Below are positions 8,980-17,379 of a DNA stretch of 64,000 nt, one piece after another. The stretch's first letter is position 1; each line of letters starts with the position of its first letter. The translations under genes and the position numbers were made by a program. Location of the stretch: positions 186,001 through 250,000 of the forward strand of contig NZ_JHXQ01000004.1 of the NCBI RefSeq assembly GCF_000621665.1, in the 5' to 3' direction. The DNA comes from Allorhizobium undicola ORS 992 = ATCC 700741 (lineage in GTDB: Bacteria; Pseudomonadota; Alphaproteobacteria; Rhizobiales; Rhizobiaceae). The notes beneath the pieces were generated by a model. It was given only the letters and a program-made list of their open reading frames with translations, was not told the origin of the DNA and did not search any database.

Positions 8980-9618
8980 ATGCGGCTTCAAGCCCTTAAA
9001 CTGGCGGCCCGGCGCGGGGAGGATCTGCTGTTTTCCGGCGTCTCCTTCAGCCTTGCCGCCGGCGAGGCGCTGGTGCTGACGGGGCGCAACGGCACAGGCA
9101 AATCCACCCTGCTCAGGGTTGTGGCCGGACTGCTGCGGCCTGAAGCGGGAGAGGTCTTTTGCGAATCAGGCAGCGAGCGCCGCCCCGTGCGGGAGGTCTC
9201 GCATTATCTCGGCCATCGCAACGCCATGAAGGCGGAATTGACGGTTGCGGAAAACCTCGCCTTCTGGAAATCCTTTCTCGGCGCGACAGATAAAAGCCTG
9301 TCCATCGATGAGGCCGCCGAAACGGTGGGGCTTGGCGGCATTACCCATCTTCCCTATGGCTATCTTTCCGCGGGCCAGCAGCGGCGCTTCGCCATGGCCA
9401 GGCTTCTGGTCGCGGATCGGCCCGTCTGGCTTCTCGACGAGCCGACGGCGGCGCTGGACAAAAAGGCGGACGAGATGTTTTCCCGGCTGGTGACACGGCA
9501 TCTCGAAGACGGCGGGCTGGTCATTGCCGCCACCCATCAGCCGCTCGGGCTTCTACGCCCGCAGCAATTGGAAATGACCGGTTTCGACTATGTGCGGCAG
9601 GACATCGCATTCTCATGA
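8980..9618 (+). CDS. ccmA: Cytochrome c biogenesis ATP-binding export protein CcmA
   Basis: This 212-residue ABC ATPase belongs to the CcmAB complex, which with CcmCD releases holo-CcmE for periplasmic heme attachment to c-type cytochromes. Walker A is GRNGTGKS (near residue 35), the signature is [16 protein letters not shown], and Walker B is [12 protein letters not shown]. The ATG at 8980 was chosen over the upstream TTG because GAGG sits at ideal spacing and [18 protein letters not shown] matches the family. It is the first gene of ccmABCD-ccmG, and its stop overlaps the ccmB start (ATGA). Confidence 0.95.
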   Translation: MRLQALKLAARRGEDLLFSGVSFSLAAGEALVLTGRNGTGKSTLLRVVAGLLRPEAGEVFCESGSERRPVREVSHYLGHRNAMKAELTVAENLAFWKSFLGATDKSLSIDEAAETVGLGGITHLPYGYLSAGQQRRFAMARLLVADRPVWLLDEPTAALDKKADEMFSRLVTRHLEDGGLVIAATHQPLGLLRPQQLEMTGFDYVRQDIAFS

Positions 9619-10274
9619 TGGCTCTTTTTCTTCGCGATGTGAAACTGTCCGTCCGGGCCGGTGGCGGTGCGCTGATCGGCGTGCTGTTCTTCCTGACGGT
9701 GGTTGCCGTCATTCCCTTCGGTGTCGGACCGGACATGAACCTTCTTGCCCGCATCGGCCCGGCGATCCTGTGGATCGGCGCCCTGCTTTCGGCTCTTCTG
9801 GGGCTGGACCGGCTTTTCCAGGCGGATCGGGATGATGGCTCGCTCGATCTTTTGCTGATGCAGGAAACACCGCTGGTCGCGACGATCTTCGTCAAATGCC
9901 TTGCCCATTGGGTTGCCACCTGCCTGCCGCTGGTCATCGCCTCTCCCCTGCTCGGCCTGTTCATGAACATGAGCGAGGTGGGGATCGGCGCCGTCATGCT
10001 GACGCTGCTGGCCGGATCTCCGGCCATGGCCTTTATCGGGGCGGCTGGCGCCGCGGTGGCGGTGGCGCTTCCGCGCGGCGGATTGCTGGTCTCGATCCTC
10101 ATTCTGCCACTGACCATTCCGGTGCTGATTTTCGGCGTCAGCGCTTCCTATGCGGCGGTGGAAGATCCCGCCCCCTTCCTGCCACCCTTCCTGTTTCTTC
10201 TGGCCCTGACGCTTTTCTTCGCGGTCATCGGGCCGCTTGCGGCAGCACTTGCGCTGCGTCAGGCCGTCGATTGA
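9615..10274 (+). CDS. ccmB: Heme exporter protein CcmB
   Basis: This 219-residue integral membrane protein has six hydrophobic segments and the typical N-terminus ([26 protein letters not shown]). The conserved LDLLLMQETPLVATIFVKCLAHW loop contacts CcmA. It overlaps ccmA by four bases, which indicates translational coupling. It is the membrane subunit of the CcmAB ATPase in system I cytochrome c maturation. Confidence 0.95.
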   Translation: MMALFLRDVKLSVRAGGGALIGVLFFLTVVAVIPFGVGPDMNLLARIGPAILWIGALLSALLGLDRLFQADRDDGSLDLLLMQETPLVATIFVKCLAHWVATCLPLVIASPLLGLFMNMSEVGIGAVMLTLLAGSPAMAFIGAAGAAVAVALPRGGLLVSILILPLTIPVLIFGVSASYAAVEDPAPFLPPFLFLLALTLFFAVIGPLAAALALRQAVD

Positions 10275-10343
10275 CGGCGTTTTGATCCGCACCGTTTGAC
10301 CACGATCAATTGCGGCGACCTCTGGATCGGGTTAAAAGGCAGC

Positions 10344-11108
10344 ATGAGCGATACGAGCCTTGCCATTACGAAGATCAGCGATCTTGCCAATCCCACCCGG
10401 TTTCTGGCGCTGGTGCGGCGCATCCTGCCATGGATGAGCCTTGCGACCCTGCTGCTTTTTGCCGCCGGGCTTTATCTGAGCTTCAGCACGGAAGGTGATT
10501 ACCAGCAAGGCTACACCGTGCGGATCATGTATATCCATGTGCCCGCCGCCTGGCTTGCCATGATGTGCTATTCCATCATGGCGGTTTCGGCCATTGGCAC
10601 GCTGGTCTGGCGCCATCCGCTGGCCGATGTCAGCCACAAGGCGGCGGCGCCGCTGGGCGCGGGCTTCACGCTGATTGCACTGATCACCGGCTCCTTCTGG
10701 GGCAAGCCGATGTGGGGCACCTGGTGGGCCTGGGGCGATGCCCGCCTCACCTCCGTCTTCATTCTTTTTCTGATGTATCTCGGGCTGATCGCCCTCAACC
10801 GCGCCATGGATGACGCAGCACGGGCGGCGCGGGTCGGCGCCGTTCTCATTCTCGTCGGCTTCGTGAACATTCCGATCATCAAGTTTTCCGTGGAGTGGTG
10901 GAATACGCTGCACCAGCCCGCAAGCGTCATGCGGCTCGGCGGGCCGACGATCGATCCGGAATTCCTGCGCCCGCTTCTGGTCATGGCCGTGGCTTCCACC
11001 ATGCTGTTCTTCACCCTGCATCTGGCCGCCATGCGCAATGAGATCTGGCGCCGTCGCATTGCCGCCCAAAGGCGGCTTGCCGCCCGCATGGCAAGCCGGG
11101 AGGACTAG
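10344..11108 (+). CDS. ccmC: Heme-handling protein CcmC
   Basis: This 254-residue protein has six membrane segments and the tryptophan-rich heme-binding motif WGKPMWGTWWAWGDARLTS between them, plus conserved histidines (MYIHVPAAW and WWNTLHQPAS). CcmC transfers heme to the chaperone CcmE. The ATG at 10344, preceded by AAAAGG, is preferred over an upstream in-frame TTG at 10296 because the extra residues are not family-like. The gene lies 69 bases after ccmB and one base before ccmD. Confidence 0.95.
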   Translation: MSDTSLAITKISDLANPTRFLALVRRILPWMSLATLLLFAAGLYLSFSTEGDYQQGYTVRIMYIHVPAAWLAMMCYSIMAVSAIGTLVWRHPLADVSHKAAAPLGAGFTLIALITGSFWGKPMWGTWWAWGDARLTSVFILFLMYLGLIALNRAMDDAARAARVGAVLILVGFVNIPIIKFSVEWWNTLHQPASVMRLGGPTIDPEFLRPLLVMAVASTMLFFTLHLAAMRNEIWRRRIAAQRRLAARMASRED

Positions 11109-11109
11109 C

Positions 11110-11274
11110 ATGAATCACGACTTCTATATCTACAGCGCCTATGGCGCGGCGGGCCTGGTGTCGCTCTGTCTTGTCCTCTGGGTGGTTCTGGATGGTCGCG
11201 CCCGGCAAAGGGAGATGAAGGCGCTGGAGGCCGCAGGCCTGCGGCGGCGCTCTGCCGCAAAGGAAAAATCCTGA
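11110..11274 (+). CDS. ccmD: Heme exporter protein CcmD
   Basis: This 54-residue protein has one membrane helix (YGAAGLVSLCLVLWVVLDG) followed by a basic cytoplasmic tail (RARQREMKALEAAGLRRR), the standard CcmD layout. The start is the ATG at 11110 immediately after the ccmC stop. It helps release heme-loaded CcmE from CcmABC. It is two bases upstream of ccmG. Confidence 0.92.
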   Translation: MNHDFYIYSAYGAAGLVSLCLVLWVVLDGRARQREMKALEAAGLRRRSAAKEKS

Positions 11275-11275
11275 C

Positions 11276-11896
11276 ATGGAAACCGAAGAGAAGGGGTCTC
11301 CAAGGGCTTTAATCCGCTATGGGCTGGCGGCTCTGCCGCTGCTGGTCTTCCTCGTCATCGCGGGCGTGGCGGGCAAGATGCTCTATGACCAGGATGTTCA
11401 CGGCAAGAATATTTCCGAAATCCCCTCGGCCCTGATCGGCACCAAGGCGCCGCCGGTCGATCTGCCGCCTCTGGAGGGTGCAGGCACACCCGCCCTGACC
11501 ACGGCGGCCATGCGCGGCAAGCTGACCCTCGTCAACGTCTTCGCCTCCTGGTGCGTACCCTGCCGGGAAGAGCACCCGCTGTTGAAAGAACTGGCCCAGG
11601 ACGGGCGGATCACCCTTGTCGGCATCAATTACAAGGACCGCAATGACAATGCGCTGCGGTTTCTGGGCGAGCTTGGCAACCCCTATCAGGCCATCGGCGT
11701 CGATCCGCGCGGCAAGGCGGCCATCGACTGGGGCGTATATGGCATACCGGAAACCTATCTGGTGGCCGCCGACGGCACCATTCTTTACAAGCGCGTCGGC
11801 CCCTTCGACCGCACGGCGATTGACACCGATCTCGAAGCCGCGATTCGCAAGGCCCTTTCCCCGGCAAAGGAGGCAGGTCCGGCCACAGGCTCCTGA
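11276..11896 (+). CDS. ccmG: Thiol:disulfide interchange protein CcmG/DsbE
   Basis: This 206-residue periplasmic thioredoxin-like protein is tethered by an N-terminal helix (ALPLLVFLVIAGVAGKML). The redox motif FASWCVPCREEHP and the family insert ending in GVYGIPETYLVAADG with its cis-proline are present. It reduces the CXXCH cysteines of apocytochrome c. Last gene of the ccm cluster in this window; ccmE, ccmF and ccmH are not here. Confidence 0.95.
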   Translation: METEEKGSPRALIRYGLAALPLLVFLVIAGVAGKMLYDQDVHGKNISEIPSALIGTKAPPVDLPPLEGAGTPALTTAAMRGKLTLVNVFASWCVPCREEHPLLKELAQDGRITLVGINYKDRNDNALRFLGELGNPYQAIGVDPRGKAAIDWGVYGIPETYLVAADGTILYKRVGPFDRTAIDTDLEAAIRKALSPAKEAGPATGS

Positions 11897-12102
11897 GGCG
11901 CGTTTGGCATTTTACCAAGCCAGCGGGGGTGACAAGCGCGTGGAACTGGTGTAAAGGCCCGCTCGGAAATGGGCCAAGCCCGTCTACCACCAAGAAAGAC
12001 AGGATAACCGCTCCCGCCGCAAGGCGTAACCTCTCAAGGCTGGTCCAAGGAGGAAAGGGTTGAGCGCTCTGGCTGTTGAGAAGAACTCGAAAGGTTAGAC
12101 CA
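11897..12102 (+). promoter_or_regulatory. rplS leader region with a short leader ORF
   Basis: This interval of about 200 bases precedes rplS. Near its end AAGGAGG (12047-12053) is followed after six bases by a TTG that opens a 12-codon frame (12060-12098, ending TAG). The rplS ATG follows four bases later. AAAGG before the rplS start is a separate weaker ribosome binding site. A regulatory role is inferred from the arrangement only. Confidence 0.45.
12060..12098 (+). CDS. Candidate 12-residue leader peptide upstream of rplS
   Basis: The frame reads [12 protein letters not shown] if the TTG is used as start. Its ribosome binding site AAGGAGG at six-base spacing is stronger than that of rplS itself, and its stop lies only four bases before the rplS ATG in a different frame. 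That could couple translation of the two. It has no run of one amino acid such as attenuators show. It may equally be a chance frame behind a duplicated Shine-Dalgarno sequence. Confidence 0.35.
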   Translation: MSALAVEKNSKG

Positions 12103-12612
12103 ATGAACATCATTCAGCAGCTGGAAGCCGAACAGGCCGCCAAGATTGCCGCCAAGCGCACCCTGCCGGAATTTTCTCCGGGCGATACGCTGCGCGTCAA
12201 CGTCAAGGTTACGGAAGGCAACCGTACCCGCGTTCAGGCCTATGAAGGCGTTTGCATTGCCCGCTCCGGCGGCGGCATCAACGAAAGCTTCACCGTTCGC
12301 AAGATCTCCTACGGCGAAGGCGTAGAGCGCGTATTCCCGATCTTCTCCCCGCTGGTCGAAAGCGTGGAAGTCGTTCGTCGTGGTAAGGTTCGCCGCGCCA
12401 AGCTCTACTACCTGCGCGACCGTCGCGGCAAGTCTGCCCGTATCGTCGAAAACACCGGCACCCGCGCCCGCAAGCTCAACGAAGCCGAGCGTCAGGCCGT
12501 TGCCGAGGAAAAGGCACGTCTGGAAGCTGAAAAGATTGCAGCAGCACAGGCTCTGGCCGCTGAAAAGGCCGCTGCCGAAGCCGCAAAGGCAGCCGAAACC
12601 TCTGCTGAATAA
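12103..12612 (+). CDS. rplS: 50S ribosomal protein L19
   Basis: This 169-residue protein has the L19 core in the first 115 residues: [50 protein letters not shown], and [18 protein letters not shown]19 lies at the 30S/50S interface. A tail of about 50 residues rich in Ala, Glu and Lys (predicted helix) goes beyond the E. coli length, which is common in Rhizobiales. The ATG at 12103 fits the conserved [11 protein letters not shown] start. In many bacteria rplS follows trmD; here it follows ccmG, alone with its own leader and terminator. Confidence 0.97.
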   Translation: MNIIQQLEAEQAAKIAAKRTLPEFSPGDTLRVNVKVTEGNRTRVQAYEGVCIARSGGGINESFTVRKISYGEGVERVFPIFSPLVESVEVVRRGKVRRAKLYYLRDRRGKSARIVENTGTRARKLNEAERQAVAEEKARLEAEKIAAAQALAAEKAAAEAAKAAETSAE

Positions 12613-12640
12613 GCAGATCCGGCTCTTCTGATCCTGAAAG

Positions 12641-12662
12641 GGCGGTCTTCGGGCCGCCTTTT
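12641..12662 (+). terminator. Terminator of rplS
   Basis: GGCGGTC (12641-12647) pairs with GGCCGCC (12652-12658) with one G-U pair around a TTCG tetraloop, followed by TTTT. Confidence 0.93.
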
Positions 12663-12794
12663 CTGTTTTCCGACGGGATAAGGTCCAGAGAAAAATCAGA
12701 AGGTTCGCGGCACCGCTCAACCCCGGATTTTGCCCAGTGATAATTTCAACATCATCCCGCCTTGCGCGCAGATTTTCCTGCTGCTAATCAAAAC

Positions 12795-12898
12795 TAGAGC
12801 ATTTTCAGGAAAAGTGGAAACCGGTTTTCCGTCCGGAAATGCGTAAAAACAAATAGTTAGAGACTTTCACCGTTTCCGTGAAACAGTGAAAGGCTCTA
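12795..12898. repeat. Palindromic intergenic repeat, family A copy 1
   Basis: This element of about 104 bp runs from TAGAGCATTTTCAGGAAAAG to a terminal GCTCTA, so its ends are inverted repeats bounded by TA. The first half is nearly identical to the copy at 39955 and related to that at 56814. Its size and palindromic form resemble the Bru-RS elements of Brucella, but identity was not checked. It ends about 18 bases before the next gene and so may carry part of that gene's promoter. Confidence 0.85.
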
Positions 12899-12915
12899 GT
12901 AACAGCAACGGGCGG

Positions 12916-13359
12916 ATGATGCGGATCGACAGGTCGAAGCGATGGCAAATGGCAGTCCACGCAATCTGCGTGCTGGCCCTGCTGCTGCTTGGCTTTGGTC
13001 ACAAAATGCCGCTGCTGGCGGCGACAGCAGCGCCGTCCATTGCCAGCGCCGTTCCCCGCCTGCCGGATGGCTCCCTTCCCGATCTCTGCATCACGGTTCA
13101 CGAGAGCGAACAGGCCACCACCCTTTCCGCCGGAGAGGGGGCTGACAAGACCCGGCAGGACAACCGTCATCTGAAAGCGCAGGACTGCGAGGCCTGCCGC
13201 CTACAGGCAAGCGTTCTGCTGCCCGCCCCTGCCGTCTCCGATGGCCTTTTTGCCGGAGCGGCATCGCCTGCGGTTTTCCCCGCGCTGGCGCAGACCCTTC
13301 ATGCGCGCCACTTTTCTCCGAACAGAACCTCTCGCGGGCCACCCCTTCCGGCCGTCTGA
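12916..13359 (+). CDS. Small exported DUF2946-like protein heading an ABC operon
   Basis: This 147-residue protein has a basic start and a hydrophobic signal (MAVHAICVLALLLLGFGHKMP), then a low-complexity mature part with LCITVHESE and a CEACRLQ pair of cysteines near residue 100. This resembles the DUF2946 family, whose members often sit beside metal transport genes; the assignment is tentative. The start is the ATG at 12916 (or 12919); an upstream GTG lies inside the repeat and is rejected. It precedes the iron/cobalamin-type ABC genes by 134 bases, which suggests a role in metal handling. Confidence 0.6.
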   Translation: MMRIDRSKRWQMAVHAICVLALLLLGFGHKMPLLAATAAPSIASAVPRLPDGSLPDLCITVHESEQATTLSAGEGADKTRQDNRHLKAQDCEACRLQASVLLPAPAVSDGLFAGAASPAVFPALAQTLHARHFSPNRTSRGPPLPAV

Positions 13360-13493
13360 GCGTCGGGCATTCGTTTTGCCCACGGGTCCCTTCTGCTTTT
13401 CCTGAACATTTCGGCAGCGCGGCACAACCTTTTTGCAGGACCGCGCCGGGAACCGCTGAAGGCTTCTCTCCTCATTCCGTTCGGAACATCACC

Positions 13494-14600
13494 ATGAAAA
13501 AGCTTCTTGCCCTGGCGTTGACCGCGCTTGGCCTTCTTTCTTTCGAGCCCGCCCGGGCCGACATCACCATCACCGACGTCAAGGGACGTCAGGTAACGCT
13601 TGCCAAACCCGCCGAGCGCGTCGTTCTCGGCTTCTACTACGAGGATTATCTGGCTGTTGCCGGGCCCGGCGCCATCGACAAGGTGGTCGCCCTGTCGCTT
13701 GGCACATGGAAGGACTGGCGTCCCTACCAGTTCGCCGCCTACGAAAAGGCTCTGCCGCGCCTTTCCTCCCTGCCGGATGTTGGCAATACCGAAGATGGCA
13801 ACTTCTCCGTCGAGAAGGTCATTGCCGCCCGGCCCGATCTCGTGCTGCTGGCCGCCTGGTCCTATGATGCGCTGGGCGAGAATGTTCACCGCATCGAGGA
13901 GGCTGGCATTCCGGTTCTGACGCTGGATTACAACAGCCAGACCGTGGAAAAACATGTGGCCTCCACCCTGGCGCTGGGCAAGGCCATGGGAACGGAGAAC
14001 CGCGCCGAGGCGCTGGCGCAAAACTACCGCGCCGCCATGGACGATATTGACCGGCGCATCCGCTCAGCAGGGCCGACGACGAAAAAGGTCTATGTGGAAC
14101 TGGCCCAGAAGGGCGCGGGTGAAATCGGCAACTCCTACGGCGACACCATGTGGGGCGCCCTCGTGACCCGGCTGGGCGGACACAATATCGCCAACGGCCA
14201 GATCGGCAACTGGGGGCCGCTCAGCCCGGAATATGTCTTGAGCCAGAAGCCGGACCTGATCTTTCTCGCAGGCTCCGAATGGCTGAAGCGGCCACTTGCC
14301 GTTCCCGTGGGGTTTGGGGCAGACAAGGAGCGTATCCGGGCCGCCATGACGCCCTATATCAACCGTCCGGGCTGGCAGGATCTCCCCGCCGTGGCCAAGG
14401 GCGGCGTCCACGCCATCTATCATGGCGGCGCCCGTACACTTTCGGATTATGTTTATGCGCAATATGTCGCAAAACAACTTTATCCCGAAGCTTTCAAGGA
14501 TGTAGATCCGGCGGAAAACCTGCGCCGCTTTTACGATAGCTGGCTACCGGTCAAGGCCGACGGCGTGTTCATGCTGCCCTATGATGCGGCCAGCCAATGA
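13494..14600 (+). CDS. Periplasmic binding protein of an iron/cobalamin-type ABC importer
   Basis: This 368-residue protein has a signal peptide (MKKLLALALTALGLLSFEPARA) and a class III periplasmic-binding fold: ITDVKGRQVTLAKPAERVV, then SVEKVIAARPDLVLLAAW, and a second lobe with LSPEYVLSQKPDLIFLAG. Such proteins deliver ferric siderophores, heme or cobalamin to FecCD/BtuC permeases. The gene overlaps the permease start by four bases. No Fur, RirA or Irr site was recognised confidently. The ligand is unknown. Confidence 0.88.
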   Translation: MKKLLALALTALGLLSFEPARADITITDVKGRQVTLAKPAERVVLGFYYEDYLAVAGPGAIDKVVALSLGTWKDWRPYQFAAYEKALPRLSSLPDVGNTEDGNFSVEKVIAARPDLVLLAAWSYDALGENVHRIEEAGIPVLTLDYNSQTVEKHVASTLALGKAMGTENRAEALAQNYRAAMDDIDRRIRSAGPTTKKVYVELAQKGAGEIGNSYGDTMWGALVTRLGGHNIANGQIGNWGPLSPEYVLSQKPDLIFLAGSEWLKRPLAVPVGFGADKERIRAAMTPYINRPGWQDLPAVAKGGVHAIYHGGARTLSDYVYAQYVAKQLYPEAFKDVDPAENLRRFYDSWLPVKADGVFMLPYDAASQ

Positions 14601-15655
14601 ACAGCACGGCGAAGATCACGCCGGAAAACCTGCGCGACGTTCATCGTCGCGCAGTCACCCGGCAGGCAGGCATGGTGCTTGCCTTTTTCGCCCTGCTGCT
14701 GGCGCTGATGGTGGCTGATCTTGCGCTTGGCCCCTCCGGCCTGCCGCTCGATGCGCTTTTTGCCCAGTTGAAGGCTGGCCCCTTTGCCGGTGACAGGTTG
14801 AACGCCATCATTCTCTGGCAATTGCGGATGCCGCAAACCGTTCTGGCGGCCCTCGTGGGCGCCTGCCTTGGTCTGGCGGGAATGCAGATGCAGACGATTC
14901 TCGACAATCCGCTGGCAAGTCCCTTCACGCTTGGCTTTTCGGCAGCGGCGGGTTTCGGGGCGGCACTCGCCATCGTTTTCGGTGGCTATCTGCCCGTATC
15001 TTCCTATCTTCTGACGCCGCTTGCCGCCTTTCTCACGACCTTGCTGGCCTGCGCGCTGGTCTATGCCATCGCCCTGATGCGCGGCGCTGGCCCCACCATT
15101 CTCGTTCTGACGGGTACAGCGGTGATGTTTCTCTTTCAGTCGCTCCAGGCACTGCTGCAATATCTGGCAAGCCCGGAAGTGTTGCAGCAGATTGTCTTCT
15201 GGCTGTTCGGCAGCCTGCTCAAGGCCAATTGGCAGGGCGTTGTGATAACCGGGGGCGTTTTGCTCCTCTGCCTGCCCCTGACGCTTCGCCAATCCTGGCA
15301 GTTCACCCTTCTCAGGCTGGGAGAGGAAAATGCCGCGAGCCTCGGCCTCAAGGTGGAAAGATTGCGTCGCGGAAGCTTCTGCCTCGTGGCACTGCTCACG
15401 GCGGCGGCTGTCTCGTTCGTCGGCACCATCGGCTTTATCGGCCTGATCGCGCCGCATCTGGCGCGGGCACTGGTGGGCGAGGATCACCGTCTTTCACTGC
15501 CGTTATCGGCCTTGTCGGGAGCAGCCTTGCTGCTCTGCGCTTCGCTGATCGGCAAGATCATCGCGCCGGGCGGCGCCCTGCCGGTGGGCATCGTCACCGC
15601 CATTGCCGGTGTTCCGGTCCTGCTTGCCCTCGTCCTCCACCACGGGAGAGATTAA
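14597..15655 (+). CDS. FecCD/BtuC-family ABC transporter permease
   Basis: This 352-residue membrane protein has about ten hydrophobic segments. Family signatures include WQLRMPQTVLAALVGACLGLAGMQMQ, NPLASPFTLGFSAAAGFGAAL and FVGTIGFIGLIAPHLARALVGEDHR, the last being the cytoplasmic coupling region. It begins inside the stop of the binding protein gene (ATGA) and its TAA overlaps the ATPase start, so all three are translationally coupled. Confidence 0.93.
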   Translation: MNSTAKITPENLRDVHRRAVTRQAGMVLAFFALLLALMVADLALGPSGLPLDALFAQLKAGPFAGDRLNAIILWQLRMPQTVLAALVGACLGLAGMQMQTILDNPLASPFTLGFSAAAGFGAALAIVFGGYLPVSSYLLTPLAAFLTTLLACALVYAIALMRGAGPTILVLTGTAVMFLFQSLQALLQYLASPEVLQQIVFWLFGSLLKANWQGVVITGGVLLLCLPLTLRQSWQFTLLRLGEENAASLGLKVERLRRGSFCLVALLTAAAVSFVGTIGFIGLIAPHLARALVGEDHRLSLPLSALSGAALLLCASLIGKIIAPGGALPVGIVTAIAGVPVLLALVLHHGRD

Positions 15656-16410
15656 TGACAGGACAGGCCCTGACCATTGAAGGCCTCACCGTCAAACGCG
15701 GCGGCAAGGCGATTGTCGAAAAACTTTCTCTTTCCCTGCCACAGGGTGCGCTGGTCAGTTGCATCGGCCCGAACGGCGCGGGAAAATCCACGCTGCTTGC
15801 CGCCCTTGCCGGCAGCCTTGCCTGCCATGGCGCGGTCTTGTGGAAGGGCGCCCCGCTTGCCCGGCACGAAATTGCCTATATGCCGCAGCACTGCCGGACG
15901 CAGGCGGGCCTGACCGTTCTTCAGGCTTTGCTGCTTGCACGCCACGAAAAGCTTGGCCTACGCCTCAAGAATGGCGATTTCAACGCCGCTGCCGAGGTTC
16001 TCTCAGCCCTTGGGCTTGCCGATCTTGCAGCCCGTCGCATGGACAGCCTGTCTGGCGGGCAACAGCAATTGGTCATGCTTGCCCAGCGGCTGATCCTGCG
16101 CCCGAAGCTCCTGCTGCTCGACGAAGCCACCAGCGCGCTCGATCTCTCCCACCAGATGCGCGTCATGCAATTGCTGCGCGGCTATGTTCGCGATCATGGA
16201 GCACTGGCCATCATCGCCATTCACGATCTTAACCTCGCCGCCCGCCATGGCGATCTGGTCATGCTGATGGACGCAGGCAGGCTGGAGGCGAAAGGCCCCT
16301 TCATAGAAGCCGTGACCGAGGAAAGACTGCGGCGCATCTACCGCATGGAGGCGAGAATTCTTGCCGATGTGCATCAGGCTCCCGTTGTGGTAGCCCTTGG
16401 CCCTTCCTGA
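15655..16410 (+). CDS. FecE/BtuD-type ABC transporter ATP-binding protein
   Basis: This 251-residue ATPase has Walker A GPNGAGKS (near residue 40), Q-loop YMPQHCR, signature DSLSGGQQQLVMLAQRL, Walker B LLLLDEATSALD and switch histidine AIHDLNLAARHGD. The ATG at 15655 overlaps the permease TAA; a longer upstream frame is an overlap with the permease and is not used. It completes the importer begun at 13494. Confidence 0.94.
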   Translation: MTGQALTIEGLTVKRGGKAIVEKLSLSLPQGALVSCIGPNGAGKSTLLAALAGSLACHGAVLWKGAPLARHEIAYMPQHCRTQAGLTVLQALLLARHEKLGLRLKNGDFNAAAEVLSALGLADLAARRMDSLSGGQQQLVMLAQRLILRPKLLLLDEATSALDLSHQMRVMQLLRGYVRDHGALAIIAIHDLNLAARHGDLVMLMDAGRLEAKGPFIEAVTEERLRRIYRMEARILADVHQAPVVVALGPS

Positions 16411-16575
16411 AGCCGCCCTGCATGGCCGGCGCAGACATAAGCCGTTGTAAATATTAGAAATTAAAAATATTGATGGAGATATTCAAAGAGCCGTCTCATA
16501 ACAGTCGCATCTCTCTTGAAGAAGCGCCCATTCCTGTGACACTGTCGTTCTCATATATGTCAGGAGAATGCCCTT

Positions 16576-17370
16576 ATGCTGCTTCGCCGTCCTTTTCTCG
16601 CCGCTCTTGCGATATTTGCTCTTGCCGGATCGCTCATGGCTGGCGAATTGCCGGATATCAAGGGGCGAAAGGTGATCGTCGTGACGGAGAACGCCTATCC
16701 GCCACTGCAATTCGTGGATCCCAAATCCGGCCAGGCGATTGGCTGGGAATATGATGCGATGAACGAGATTGCGAAACGCCTGAATTTCAAGCTCGAGTAC
16801 CAGAACACCTCCTGGGATGCGATGATCCAGGCGGTCGCGGACGGTCAATACAATATCGGCATGACCGGGATCACCATCAAGGAAGAGCGCAAGCAGCAGG
16901 TGGATTTTTCCGATCCCTATATGCGTTCGCAGCAATTGATGCTGGTGCGCGGCGATGAAAAACGCTTCACCGATGCCGCAAGCTTCAAGGCCTTCGACAA
17001 GGGGCTGATCGCAGCCCAGCCGGGAACGAGCCCCTTCTACACCGCCGTCTACGAAGTGCTGGACGGCAATGAGCAGAACCCGCGCATCAAGCTGTTCGAG
17101 ACGTTCGGCGCCACAGTCCAGGCCTTGAAGACCGGTGACGTCGATCTCGTTCTATCCGACAGCACAGCGGCAAAGGGTTATGTGGATGCCTCCGGCGGTA
17201 GCCTGAAGATTATCGGCCAGCCGCTCGGCACGGAAGATTTCGGCTTTATATTCACCAAGGGATCGGATCTGGTCGCACCCGTCAATGCCGCGATTGCCGC
17301 CCTGAAGGCTGACGGCACGCTGGAAAAGCTGAACAGAAAATGGTTCGTCGATTACAAAATGGGCGAATAG
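16576..17370 (+). CDS. Amino-acid ABC transporter substrate-binding protein
   Basis: This 264-residue protein has a signal peptide (LAALAIFALAGSLMAGE) and a class II (SBP_bac_3) fold: VVTENAYPPLQFVDPKSGQ, WEYDAMNEIAKRL, WDAMIQAVADGQYNIGMTGI and VDFSDPYMRS. The last two are the ligand-binding segments of polar amino-acid receptors. AGGAGA lies about 8 bases before the ATG. An AT-rich promoter region precedes it. Its permease follows 9 bases later; no ATPase gene is adjacent. Confidence 0.92.
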   Translation: MLLRRPFLAALAIFALAGSLMAGELPDIKGRKVIVVTENAYPPLQFVDPKSGQAIGWEYDAMNEIAKRLNFKLEYQNTSWDAMIQAVADGQYNIGMTGITIKEERKQQVDFSDPYMRSQQLMLVRGDEKRFTDAASFKAFDKGLIAAQPGTSPFYTAVYEVLDGNEQNPRIKLFETFGATVQALKTGDVDLVLSDSTAAKGYVDASGGSLKIIGQPLGTEDFGFIFTKGSDLVAPVNAAIAALKADGTLEKLNRKWFVDYKMGE

Positions 17371-17379
17371 GCCGGTTCC

